Below, piece by piece: positions 1 to 11,400 of a DNA stretch of 64,000 nucleotides. The stretch lies in the NCBI GenBank assembly GCA_027922465.2, contig BQMF02000041.1:992001-1056000 (forward strand), read 5' to 3'. The translations under genes were made by a program, and so were the position numbers. Origin of the DNA: Turritopsis dohrnii. Taxonomy: Eukaryota; Cnidaria; Hydrozoa; Anthoathecata; Oceaniidae. Under the pieces are notes generated by a model. The model was not told the DNA's origin. It saw only the letters and a list, made by a program, of their open reading frames with translations, and did no database searches. The first letter of the stretch is position 1; each line of letters opens with the position of its first letter.

Positions 1-76
1 TGTTAAGTAAATAGAGAAAATCAACTTGTAAAAAAAAAGAAACAGGTTTGTAGCTTCAACAATCCATTAAATCATT

Positions 77-598
77 TTAATCGTCTTGATCTTCTATATT
101 TACTGCAAAAATAACACAACCATAAATGGGAACAAAAAATGTAGCGAACCAACCAACAATATACGACCACCCCCACTTGAAATTTCGCGCTGGTGTCGGC
201 CCTTCAATAGCTGTGTACACTGATAACGCTATCATCATTAAAAATGGTCCCATTAGCATTTGTGAGGAAGCTTTCATTAATGTCAATTTGGAATCCCAAT
301 GATTGATGATCGCTAATAAAATACCGAACAATTGACTACCAGCAGCAATGCAACTGAGGACGCGAACAGATTGCAACCATGTTGGAGCAATTTCGTGGTT
401 ATAAATTTTGTCAATCATCTTACAGGAATCTTTACGATTTGTATAACATACCTCCCAAATTCCATATCGCTCGACACGAGAAAAGTTAGACTCTGTGGAG
501 ATTGTAGATTGAACCCATACATCGCCAGCTATGCATACCAGAAATAAGACCAGTGCCAAAGCACAGCCAAATATGGTTATCAGGTTATGAACTCTCAT
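77..598 (-). CDS. Claudin/PMP22-like four-transmembrane protein
   Basis: Single-exon ORF of 173 aa. Four hydrophobic segments are visible at about residues 7-25, 77-98, 109-131 and 143-165, with a larger first extracellular loop. That loop holds the claudin-family signature: W28, then G46-I47-W48, then C51 and C59, with R79 at the start of the second helix. Family members are adhesion or barrier components of the plasma membrane; the two loop cysteines normally form a disulfide. The short hydrophilic tail (ending EDQDD) has no clear PDZ-binding end, so a scaffold link as in vertebrate claudins is not evident. The start is the first Met before helix 1. It could equally be a PMP22/EMP or voltage-gated calcium-channel gamma-type relative; the superfamily call is firm, the subfamily is not. 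The downstream side is cut off by the window edge, and no partner gene is adjacent. Confidence 0.7.
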   Translation of the reverse strand: MRVHNLITIFGCALALVLFLVCIAGDVWVQSTISTESNFSRVERYGIWEVCYTNRKDSCKMIDKIYNHEIAPTWLQSVRVLSCIAAGSQLFGILLAIINHWDSKLTLMKASSQMLMGPFLMMIALSVYTAIEGPTPARNFKWGWSYIVGWFATFFVPIYGCVIFAVNIEDQDD

Positions 599-740
599 AT
601 TTTAGTTGGTTGTATTAACTATAACACAATGTTAAATAAATCATGCATGCATTTTGTAGTCATGCCATTTTCGCCATTTGTAATCTATTTTATGAAGTTA
701 TATGTTATGGATAGATTGTCAATATCATAAATCAAACTAG

Positions 741-1225
741 AAGCCATTAGGTTTGAACAATTTCCGCATCAGCGCTTGAGAAAATTGCTTTAGGCTAATT
801 TTCAAGATATCTGAATGACCTGTACACTGACTAATAATTTGATACAGTCTGGAATTCATCAAATTACTCCCTTCTTTAATTTATTTAACTTAATCTTGAC
901 CACTTTGCAATTCACTATGAGTTTCGGGGCCAGAACAACAGTTCACCAATATCTTGCGCATGATGTTTATTCATGAAAATTGAAGATTTTTCGAAATTTG
1001 GTCCAAATTTGGCCCAAATCGTCCAATTTTAGTCAATTCTGACAAAATGACTGTCAAATTTGAAATCAGCACCTTGCCTAAATTGCCCAATTTTAGTCAA
1101 ACCTGTCCTAAGTTCCTAGCATAGGTCAGTCATTAACTATTCTGAATAAACAAACAATCCGAAATCCGAACGGACTTTCCGAAAACGACGAAAAACTGAC
1201 AGAGATAGAGAAGATAGATACATAT
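741..1225. repeat. Dispersed repeat, short copy
   Basis: Blocks of this segment recur in inverted orientation at about 33500-35790: the block around 770-825 matches 35695-35760, the block at 840-880 matches 34295-34350, and the block at 1120-1190 matches 33530-33595. The order is preserved, so this looks like a short, internally deleted copy of the same element. The central part (960-1090, with 'aaatttggcc' words) also resembles 55220-55350. No protein or clear terminal repeat is seen. Confidence 0.6.
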
Positions 1226-2739
1226 AGATAAATAGATAGAATGTGTAAATTAATCTTTCTTGTTAGGTCTTATTAATCAAACCTATAGTCGAACACGTCA
1301 AACCTTCAACGAATTAACAAAACGAAATCTTAGTCTACATTTCAACGGTTTAGACGATATTTTGCGCCACGCGCGATGTGACAAATAAAATCCTTAACAC
1401 AATGTTCAATTGACAAATTCCCTATTTCAATTATCTCCATAGTATGTCATACAACCATCGGAATGCAGCTTTAAGCAACGCTGTTTTTATAGTTTGAAAG
1501 TTTTTTTTGCGGTTTTTCAGCAGTATGCTATAGACAGACTCCTGTAATTCGACTCTTTGCAGCTCCTCGATATTTCGCCAACAACATAACTTCATATCGA
1601 TGAATGTATCGGTTACAGTTCTCCCAAAAAGGCAATTTACGCGGTACGATTTTTCATACGATTTTTGTCGTACGGGTCGTAACGCACTGTGTAAACATAA
1701 AAAATCGTACGAGAATGTGTCGTATAATGGTGTCGTAGTACACGTCAAAAAAAAAAATGTTCAACGTGTTCAACATTCATACGATGTCGTATGTAAATTA
1801 ACCAATCATATCGAAGAAAAGAAAAAACAAACAAAACATTTGTATTCTTTTGAAGTTTTTTTTTTAAACTGAGTAGTGAAAACAAACGAAAGGATGGACA
1901 AAACACACAAAAAATAAAAACTTATTGACACTCCACAAGATAAAGAAAATCTTTGGTTTTTGATTTTTTTTTTTTGCGTCATTTTGAATTAAACGAAATG
2001 CTAAATTCGTGAGACTCACACACAGTGTCGTTCGATAGTTCTCCATGCCTTTAATGACAACCGTACTTACACGTCTCTAAGCATATAGTTTTCATTTTAA
2101 ACGGATATTTTTTTTAACAAATTATCCAAAACCACAAAGCAATATCCAGAAGACTTTATTGACCTTGATTTCTAATTAAGCGTTTAAATAATTTTCGAAT
2201 TAAGGTTGTAAAAAAATTAGACCTCAGCAAAAGCAAAACATGAGCTGTAGAAAACAAGCGAGCTTCATCATCAAATTTCTTTTCATTTACGTAAGCATAA
2301 TCTCTCGTATTGTCTCGTTGTTAAGGAAAATACTTATCGTTTTCCTTCACAAGAAATTTTTCCATAACAAATTAATGTTTATTGAAATTAAGATAATGTA
2401 ATCTGTAAATCCATTTGATAAAGCATACTGCTCTTCCTCACAGTGCTTGTTTTTCTTTAGCAACCATTACAGTAGCTCTCTAAAGGAAATCTCCAATTAA
2501 CGGTGCTGGCTAATTCCTCTACAACAACTCGCCTGATTTCTTGGTAAAACATTTTCAGCTGATTCGTACATAAAGTATTCGGTATAGTTTTCGTTCCGCA
2601 TTATATACATGCTCATGTATGAAAAGAGAAACCTTGGAGTAAAAGTCATTGTTCTTTTTGACTTTTTACGGCAGCAGTGCGAAAGCAAATACTATAACAA
2701 AACAACTTACCATATGCTTAGTTATCCTACGCTTTACAA

Positions 2740-3530
2740 TTCGCGAAAATTGCAATGAAAAATTGAAAGCTACCTTATTGTGATAAATTTTTGCGTGGAT
2801 AAATTTTTGCGAGTGCCATTTTGGTTGCGTTTTGCGTGGATTTATTTTTGCGAATTCATACTTGCGTAAGAAAATTTCAACGTAACGTAAAATTTCACAA
2901 ACAGGAGAAAACAAACAAAATTACTTCAGTTTGAAACTTTTAGATTAAAATACATAATATATTGTATATAAAACGTGAAAAAAACGTAAGAAAAAAAAGA
3001 AGAAAACTTCAAAGAAACAAGTCGCGAAAGTTGCTAACATCCTTACTGCTTATTCATCTAACAACAACGATCTTCGTAGCGACAGACTCGAGATCAGCAA
3101 AGAACCGACAAAGAAACGGACACTTCCAATCATATGAATACCGTTCCGATGTCGAGAATGCAACAAAATTCGAAAACTGGAAGAAAAACTGATTAAGTCA
3201 GAAAGCCACCTCGATTTCCTGAAGAAAGTTTTTTCACGCGAAAAAAATGCTATGTTTGCTATGTGGTAGCAAACTTCAGCTGTACATTGGTGAGATGGAG
3301 AAAACGATGACGAAGCCGATTCTGACTGGGAAGTTGAAGAAATTTAGTTACAGTTTTTTTACTTTTACTTTGAACAAAGAAAGAAAAAATCGGGTTTTCC
3401 TCGATTCTTCGCGAAAATTTTTTCCGCAAAATTTGTTGCAAAATCTGTGTAAAATGCGAAAGTTTATTCCACAAATTTCGCGTTTCTTTGACACGCGAAA
3501 GTTTCTGCCCTTAAAGTAGTACCCAGTCAA
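2740..3530. repeat. AT-rich repeat with GCGTGGAT/TTTTGCG words
   Basis: Repeated words such as 'gcgtggat' followed by 'aaatttttgcg' occur at 2790-2850 and echo the foldback element at 34588-35015. Towards 3400-3500 there are runs of 'cgcgaaa' and 'ccgcaaaa'. The two plus-strand frames at 2962-3192 and 3247-3519 are basic and low-complexity and overlap minus-strand frames; I do not call them genes. Confidence 0.35.
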
Positions 3531-3559
3531 CAATAATCAAAGTAATCAAAATAATCAAA

Positions 3560-4268
3560 ATGTCAAAGGATATGTGCCAACGGGCTTGAATCCGGATTTA
3601 AGCCCATGGGCGTAAATCGGAGAAGGGCTTTTATAAACAGGGTAACAGGGTAGATTCCAAGTTCCAGTTAGAAAGAAATTAAGCAAATGCACGGAGGGGA
3701 ATCAAACGAGCATAACTTATTTAATATTTCTTTACAGTTTTAACAAGATTTGTAGGTTTTATACGGAACGTATAATCCTTTCAGATTTATCAATCACTCA
3801 CGTCAATCACTCTCACATTGGATGTCAGAATTGGGGCGCAAGGAGTATTTTCCTTATGCGTCCGCGAAATGAGAAAGTCAGTCAAAATTGTACCCGATCA
3901 AGTGCAGAAGAGTTTCACCTTTTACCTGCCTAACCAAATAACATAACGTGAGTCATCTACGCATTTACATAATCGCAACGCCTTATATACAAAATAGTTA
4001 AATTTCTTGTTATTTCTAGTCTTTCTTTGTTGCTTTAACTTTAACGTTATATTTACATTATTCGTTCCCTCCTATTTTTATGTTTTTTTTCTTGTAGTAT
4101 AATCTTACTTTAGTTTTTACACATATATAAATGGCTTGAAAGCCTGAATAGGTTATATTTATGTATATATATTGTGTATTATAGTTTTCATTATTGAGGG
4201 ATAAATTACATATTCATTCATATTCATAGAATTCACACCATGGCTAAAATAAATGTTTGATTGATTGA
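3560..4268 (+). repeat. Possible non-LTR retrotransposon 3' tail
   Basis: Untranslated-looking sequence with a short hairpin (GGCTTGAAAGCC at about 4132-4143) and a terminal run of TTGATTGATTGAT at about 4256-4268. A hairpin plus a short tandem-repeat tail is typical of CR1/L2-type LINE 3' ends. No reverse transcriptase is adjacent, so this would be a 5'-truncated copy. Confidence 0.3.
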
Positions 4269-4840
4269 TCTTTGAATCATTATCTTCCTTCAATTCAATC
4301 ACGATATTCCCTTCAGTCACAATTAATCTCCACTGTTAATCAAACTGAAAATTGTGTTCATTTATTTTTAAAAATCATTAAAAATATTTTAAAAATATTT
4401 TAAAATAACATTGTGTTAATTCACTTAGGATCGGAGCCTAGCTTTGTCACTCGGGAAATCGAAGTCATCAATAGATTCCACGTTTACTTTTATGATCCGA
4501 CTATCCCTTAAACATTACAAGACAGATCTCATAATGCCAAAGGACAGCTTACATCTTATCCACAAAATTACTCGTTCATATCTCTGTCCAGTCTTTGTGA
4601 CAATCTTTTCTGCAAGATATAATAATCGTAAAAAACGCATGGCTTAATGAAGAATATGACCATGATTAAGAAGATTTTGACTGTAAATTAAACAAAATTT
4701 ATTACTCTCTAAAATAAAAGTGTGACACACACTCATGATATATATGTGCCCTTCCAGGGGATTTTGATAACAAAAGATATTAACATTAATTATTAACGAA
4801 AATATTGTATATGTGACGGTTTATGGGAAAAGGATAACAA

Positions 4841-5030
4841 GTGAAAAAGTGATTCTTTAAAAGCGATTTTTCGCTGCAAAAAAGCGATTCATTAGAAGCG
4901 AAAAAGTGATTCTAGTGAAGCGAAAAAGTGATTCAAGTGAAGTGAAAAAGTGATTCACGTGAAGCGAAAAAGTGATTCATGTGAAGCAGAAAAGCGATTC
5001 ATGTGAAGCGGAAAAGTGATTTCGAAATCG
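4841..5030. repeat. Minisatellite array, left (22-bp unit)
   Basis: Five to seven imperfect copies of a 22-bp unit built from GTGAAGCG(A/G)AAAAG(T/C)GATTCA. Variation is mostly C/T at the GTGATTC versus GCGATTC position. Confidence 0.8.
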
Positions 5031-6111
5031 ATTTGGAAGATAATAATAAGAATAAAAAATGATTCGTAAACAAGAACCAAATGGTGAAAAACGGTATTAT
5101 AAACTGGCGCAATAATATGAACAGATACAAAAACTAAAAAATGATTTTATTTTTAGACTAAAGGCTGTTTTCCACTTATGGAAAATTTAATGCGGAAAGA
5201 AACGGACGAATACTAGAGAAAGGACGTGATTGGGTCTTTCGCTAATGTAAACGTAGCTTAATTAATAACCAGAATTTATAACAAAAGAAATATACTTGCA
5301 TGAGCTGCAAAATATATTTTAAAGACAAATGTGCGCCAAGAGAGAGAAAAAAATTTTTCGAAAAGAAAATTAATGTAAACAAAAACTTAAAATCGTTGCT
5401 ATCGCTGTAATAAGATTGTTTACATCGTAGATTCCATGTTTCATGTATGTGACCATCCAAGGGATTTTGATGCCAAACGATATAAATAAAATAAAGTAAT
5501 GGTATTTTCTTAGAATATGAAAAGTAGGATTCACCTACTCACTACGTTTCGTTCATTCAACGTCTGTGTATGTTTATATTTTTCATATTCCCATGCGCCA
5601 GTTTTCGAAGTTGAAAGATAACCGGGAGTATAATATCTAATTGCTATTTTGCCAAATAAAAATAAAAAGTTCATGAAAAACATTTTTTTTATTGATAAAG
5701 ATGTCTACACTCTCAAAAGATGTTGTTATCGCGACTTCAGCATTATTTTGAAAACTCAATGTGACGGATGTATAATTACAGGTAGCACGCGTTAGTGTTT
5801 AATACTGAACTGATTACCTGGTTCTTATTCAGTTAGAGATTAAGGAAACAACAGTTTGTTCTCAAGTTGCTACAAATAGAAACCGTCTGCTATAATTCTT
5901 TTGTGTTTAAGTTGTTCTACCGCTGTTATGTGAAATGAACGTGGTTCACATTCAGTTTAAGAAAAAAAGACAAAAAAAGTTTGTTTTAAAGCTATTGCAA
6001 ATAGGAACCGTCCCTTATAATTCTTTTTTGAGTTGTTCGATCGTTATTTTGTTATATTCCTTGGGGAGAATGTTTAACAGAATTCTAATCAACACTTGAG
6101 TGAGTGATATA

Positions 6112-6262
6112 GAATCAAAAAAGCGATTCATTAGAATCGGAAAAGCGATTCATGTGAAGCGGAAAAGTGATTCATGTGAAGCGAAAAAGCGATTCATGTG
6201 AAGCGAAAAAGCGATTCATGTGAAGCGGAAAAGCGATTCTGTGAAGTGGAAAAGCGATTAAG
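6112..6262. repeat. Minisatellite array, right (22-bp unit)
   Basis: About six copies of the same 22-bp unit as the left array, in the same orientation. Both arrays begin with AAAAAAGCGATTCATTAGAA, so they probably share an origin by duplication rather than arising independently. Confidence 0.8.
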
Positions 6263-6974
6263 TGCTTCAAATCGCTTTTTCGCTTGTTATCCTTTTCCCA
6301 TAAACCGTCACATATATATAACGATATTATCATTAACTTTTTTAACAGTAATCTGTGCTCTTAGGATATTAACGATTTAACGATAAAAATTAACGATAAT
6401 TAGGTTAATTCATAATTCCATTAACAATGTTAACGTAAATGACAGTATTTACGTTAATATCGTTTGTTATCAAAATCCACTGAAGCGTCACATATAATAT
6501 ATTACAGATTTAAAAAAATGTGAAATGTCTAACTTTTTCTGTCCAAAATCCAAAAAAGCAAAAATAGGCTCTCAAAAAGGCTTTATCTACTTAATTCCAT
6601 TTTAACTCAGATCAACAGAATGAATTAAAATGATATTTGGTATGTATATAATAGTGCTTGTTTCTTGAGTGTATTTCTTTTTAAAAATGCAGCCATGTAT
6701 ATGATATGTGTGAAATAAAGATAGGGGTGATGGTAAATGCATGAAAACAAATTTTGATTTTATCAATATTATATACAAAATTATATATAATTTATCAAGT
6801 AATAAGGACTTCTGCTTTAATGAAATTTGCAGGAATGAGGTTTAGAGTATTTACCAGTTCAAAAGTTATATATATACATATATAAGTAAGATGTCATAAT
6901 TATGCATCTGCCCACAGGGAAATAGAATTTTCACTAGTAACCCGTGTGAAATTTTTTTACAGGTATTAATCGAT

Positions 6975-8000
6975 GTGAGCTGAACAGAGAGAAAGGCTTA
7001 GTATAATGAATTTTAGTATGATAAAGTTAGAATGTAGTATCTCGTTTTGAACAGCGTGTAGAACACGGGTTTTCATTCATCAAAAAAAATACGCGCTGTG
7101 CGTCCACTTTTTTCACTTTTTACATAAATTGTATAAATTGAAGATGCAATGCAATGGTTCCCCCCATGATTAAAAATATCTAACGTTAATACAGAAAAAC
7201 TCTTCACTCTTTTAATTAAAAATCTCTAGGTATTCCGGCTAAAGCATATTTAGTTCAACACTGGAGTTATGAACAGAAAAACTTTTTAATCAGAAGATCT
7301 GAAACAAATCAAAATATTCATAATAAATCTTTCACGATACGACATATGTAGTAGCAAAAATAAATTGTGCGTACAGGTAAACAACAAAAAGATTAAAATC
7401 GCTATAACTGTTCATGGAATCCACACCCCCAACGTAAATAAAAGCCAAACGCGAAAGTCGTAAAAGTGTCGAAATGTGAAATGAAATGTGAGTTGAACAG
7501 AGAGAAAGGCTTAGTATAATGAATTTTGGTATGATAAAGATAAAGTTTGGATGTAGAATGTTTAGAACTTAGTATCCCGTGTAGAACAGCGTGTAGAACA
7601 CGGGTTTTAATTCATCAAAAATAAAAATACGCGCTGTGCATCCACTTTTTTCACTTTTTAAATTGAAGATGCAATGCAATGGTTCCCCTTGATTAAAGAT
7701 ATCTAACGTCAATACAGAAAAAAACACTCTTCACTCTTTTAATTAAAAATCTCTAGGTATTCCGGCTAAAGCATATTTAGTTCAACACTGGAGTTATGAA
7801 CAGAAAAACTTTTTAATCAGAAGATCCGAAACACATCAACATATTCGTAATATAGCTATACGATATATGCAGTAGTAAAAATAAATTGTGCGTACAGGTA
7901 AACAACAAAAAGATTAAAATCGCTGTAACTGTTTATGGAATCCAAACCCCAATGTAAATAAAGGCCTAACGCGAAAGTCGTAAAAGTGCCAAAATGTGAA
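6975..8000. repeat. Tandem direct duplication, period about 514 bp
   Basis: Copy 1 is about 6975-7480 and copy 2 about 7489-8000. They share long near-identical stretches (for example AACAGAGAGAAAGGCTTAG and ACGCGCTGTGC) with small indels. Part of the unit recurs inverted at about 8370-8405 (GCACAGCGCGTAT), and a 'gcaatgcaatg' word recurs at 8260. No gene is recognised in either copy. Confidence 0.8.
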
Positions 8001-8472
8001 TCGTAAACAATTGCGATTTTCTTTACGAATCCAGAGCGTCATGATTAAAAACCATGATATTCATTTCCTCAATCGCGTATTCTTTGAAAAGTAATGACGT
8101 AGAAACCCTATTAATACTATAAGAAAAACAAAACAAACAAACAAAAAACTTCTAAAGCGTACTTACCCTAAAAACATTAATAAATCTTCGCGCGATACTT
8201 TCGTTGCTGTCTATTGTTTCTTGATCTCGCGAATAATCAAAACATTTGAAACGATTAAATGCAATGCAATGTTTTCCCCTAATACTAATCGTAGAAAAAT
8301 ATTAACCGCCGTGGTCTGACACTCGATTATGAATAAGTGACCGCAAAAACGACCCGAAATTTTAGAGAGTGAAAGCGTGAAAAAAGTGGTATGCACAGCG
8401 CGTATTAGTATATAGATAAGCTTCAAAATATCATTTTGTATACAGGAATCCCTTTATTTTTTTTAGAGCATA

Positions 8473-11400
8473 ATGGTTGGCATCACCATTTGTGGCATTG
8501 ATGTTGACTTTCCATTTGAACCATATGATTGCCAAAAGTCTTACATGGAGAAAGTAATCACATGTTTACAAACAGTAAGAGTAAATTTGCATCTTGGATA
8601 AGTTTTTATCATCGTCATTTTCTTGAGTCTGAAAGTTTGTTAACTCTGAAGGGACGTCATGGTGTTTTGGAATCACCTACTGGGACTGGAAAAACACTGT
8701 GCCTTCTTTGTGCAACGTTAGCTTGGCGAGAAGCTTATATGGCAAAAATGCAATTAGAACGAATGGGTCAACTTGAAAGTTCCGAGTTCAGTGAGAATCT
8801 TGGTTCTGCTTTAACTGCTGCCGCTGGTAAAAATGTGAGCTCTGAAGCTTCGTGGGATAGAGGTATGTTTTAATATCATGATATGAGTATGAGCAACATT
8901 GATTATCATAATTAGGTAGTATTCATTTCATTCATTTTGGCAATAACAGTAGTTAATTGATTTTCACATGGGTGCTTCTAGGTTTCCTTGACGCTCCAAA
9001 AATCATCTATGCTTCCCGAACACATTCTCAAATATCACAAGCAGTTAATGAATTAAAAAATACCAGATACACGTACGTATTGTAACTGAAACCAATGTCT
9101 GCATATTTGTTAACTATCAAACACACATAATGTACCTTTCCAATTGCAGGGCAAAGTTATCAGATCGAGTCCCACATGTTGTTTTTATACTTTTTGTTGC
9201 TTCTAAATTATGGACTATATTGATTTAGAAATTACTCTGCTGTCATTATAGTGGATAGGTTTTGTAGTCTTAGGTAAACATAGGTTTTATAGGCACAACA
9301 CCTGTTTTTCTCGTTCTGTATTAAGTTTTGTACACATAAGTGGCAATAGCTAATTGGTGTATTATTATGATATTTAATGTTTTTACAAAGTCAAAAGCAT
9401 TTTAGTAATAGCTCAATACCATGTATTCCGTTTACACGATTGCTGTTGCCACAACATTGAAACGAAATTTATGAAACAGAAACAACATATTAAAGTTATT
9501 TTCTCCAGGAACATCTTGGAAGGCTAACAAAAAACTTAGAAATGGTCTTCAGAAATGTTTGCACAAATGGAATTTTTGAAGAATACTGAAACTGAAACAC
9601 ACAATGAAAATACTTTCATGCTATTTCGTTAATGTGAAAATTATAATGGTAGCATGTTCAACTGGCACACCAGAGATTCTGGGTGCGAGTCCATTGATTT
9701 TGACAGTTTTTCATTATATACATTCATTTTAAATAACCAATACGGTTATAAGGAAATCAAGGTTGACAGTTAAAAAAAAGTACGGAATTGCTAAGGGGTT
9801 AGGTTGAAATTGAGAACAATTTCCAATCTTTTTCTAAACAAATAAAACATAAATATTATCAAACTGAAAACATTCATATTTTCAAAAAGAAACAATTGAA
9901 ATGTGTCAAAAACTAGATATGCAAAATATCAAGATTATCAATAAGATACATACATACATACAAAAGTGAGAAAATAGAAATTTAGCAGAAAAAAAATAAA
10001 AAACTCATTAAGGAACTACGGGGCTGATACTCTTAAAAATAATGAAGGTACGCCAGGCTCAGAGCGAAATTAAGGTTCCTTATAAAAACATGTAGCACCA
10101 GAGTGGAATTTCGGGTTTAAAAGCTGTCAGAGTCAAGTTAACAACTTCAACGTATCCCGAATATGGGATTTGAATGACTTAGCTCCACTTTGCAGGATTC
10201 TCATTGATAACAGTTCTTTCAAAACACAAAAGATCATCCTGCATGAACATAGTAGAAAAATAGAAAAGTAGAAAAAAAGTAACTGAAGCTTGCATGCCAT
10301 TCAAAAATAAAACTTTAAAGATTTTACCTATTTCTGCATCTTAATGTTGAAAAAATAATTCAACCCTTTTCTTCCAACACTGTTAAAATTCATTTCTATT
10401 ATGACAGTAACTATTGACCAAAGCTTTTTGAATGCTTAGAAAACTTGCTTTAAGTAATCAGATAAAATCACAATAAAGGTATACTTTTTCGTAGTCCTAA
10501 AATATGTGTTTTGGGTTCCCGTGAACAAATGTGCATTAATTCTGAAGTAATGAAGGAGGAATCTAACAATGGGAAGGTACAGTTATTCTTCATTTTCAAA
10601 TATCCATTTGTGGTGCCTGTATTGTGTAACATCTTGTTTTCTAGGTTCATTTGTGTCGAGTGAAAGTGACTGGAAAACAATGCTTTTATTATAACAATTT
10701 AGAAGGTATTTTTTATTCATGGTGAACAATGTTTCAATAGCTATTTGTCCCACCAGGTGATTTTGATATTAATGGCATCTGAAATGTTATAACTAGAACA
10801 AGAATACAACTTGTCATCAAAATCCACTGTGGTAAGTGGGATTGTATTTTTTTTCAACTTTTTTTAGCAAACAAAACATCATTACCATCAGAGATTTTAG
10901 ATATTGAGGACATGGTTTCAATTGGAACCGAGAAAAAGTAAGGGTTAATAACATAAAGATTTTGTTGTGAAAATTTTGAAACCAAACATACTATAATACT
11001 ATAACTTGAAATCTTCAGTGAAACAACTATCAACTTCTGGAAACTAGTCACTGTTTCAGTTGTAAGCCTACCAATTTACCATGTCTGAACTTTTCACCTA
11101 ACGAATTAAATAAAAAAGAAACCTTGATAAAATGCATTTATCCTCTTCATACTGAAGCATCCGAAATGATCTGAAATGATTTGTGTTCTGACTTTAAGTG
11201 ATAGCCATAACTTTATGATGATAGAATAATTTCTCAAAATGTTGACCAACTTTAAACATTTAAATCCACAAGTTTTTCTAATTTGAAAGTCTAATCTAGG
11301 CTGAAAGAGCGTCTGTTGATTGGATGCTGCCCTCTATGTTTTTTTTAAAAAATTTGTTTCGCTTTAAAAACTGCAAAAATCACTCTTGTATAGGGGGTCA

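Larger units (their letters stand above)
4808..6316. mobile_element. Inner inverted-repeat element with subterminal 22-bp arrays
   Basis: The ends 4808-4848 and 6276-6316 are inverted copies for about 40 bp, beginning TATATGTGACGGTTTATGGG. Just inside each end lies an array of 22-bp units of the type GTGAAGCGAAAAAGTGATTC (4841-5030 and 6112-6262). The two arrays run in the same direction although the ends are inverted. Between them, about 5850-6055 holds two diverged copies of a roughly 125-bp segment. No coding capacity is seen, so this is a non-autonomous element inserted in, or hitch-hiking with, the outer one. Confidence 0.65.
4740..6495. mobile_element. Outer inverted-repeat element (non-autonomous DNA transposon)
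   Basis: The left end (4740-4784) and the reverse complement of the right end (6452-6495) share about 44 bp with only a few mismatches, including GGATTTTGATAACAAA and GATATTAAC. No transposase is encoded, so it would move only with a helper. It encloses a second inverted-repeat element (4808-6316). A related end occurs at 5447-5490, and a small relative lies at 10750-10832. The superfamily is unknown. Confidence 0.6.
599..8472. other. Gene-poor, repeat-rich interval
   Basis: About 7.9 kb between the claudin-like gene and RTEL1 without a credible gene. The open frames here are short, lysine/phenylalanine-rich and overlap on both strands, as expected of AT-rich repeats. Recognisable pieces are listed separately. 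Around 1630-1800 there is a cluster of CGTACGA-type words in both orientations (possible transposon end, family unknown). Confidence 0.6.

Noticed and set aside
2962..3519. Basic plus-strand frames of 76 and 90 codons
   Set aside because: They lie in repeat-like AT-rich sequence, with overlapping minus-strand frames of similar length.
4841..6262. 22-bp arrays read as a possible CRISPR-like array
   Set aside because: The units are contiguous without unique spacers and lie in a eukaryotic transposon; they are minisatellites.
9149..9240. Possible RTEL1 exon after 'attgcag'
   Set aside because: Its translation does not match the conserved [11 protein letters not shown] region, which is found instead at 10495-10576.
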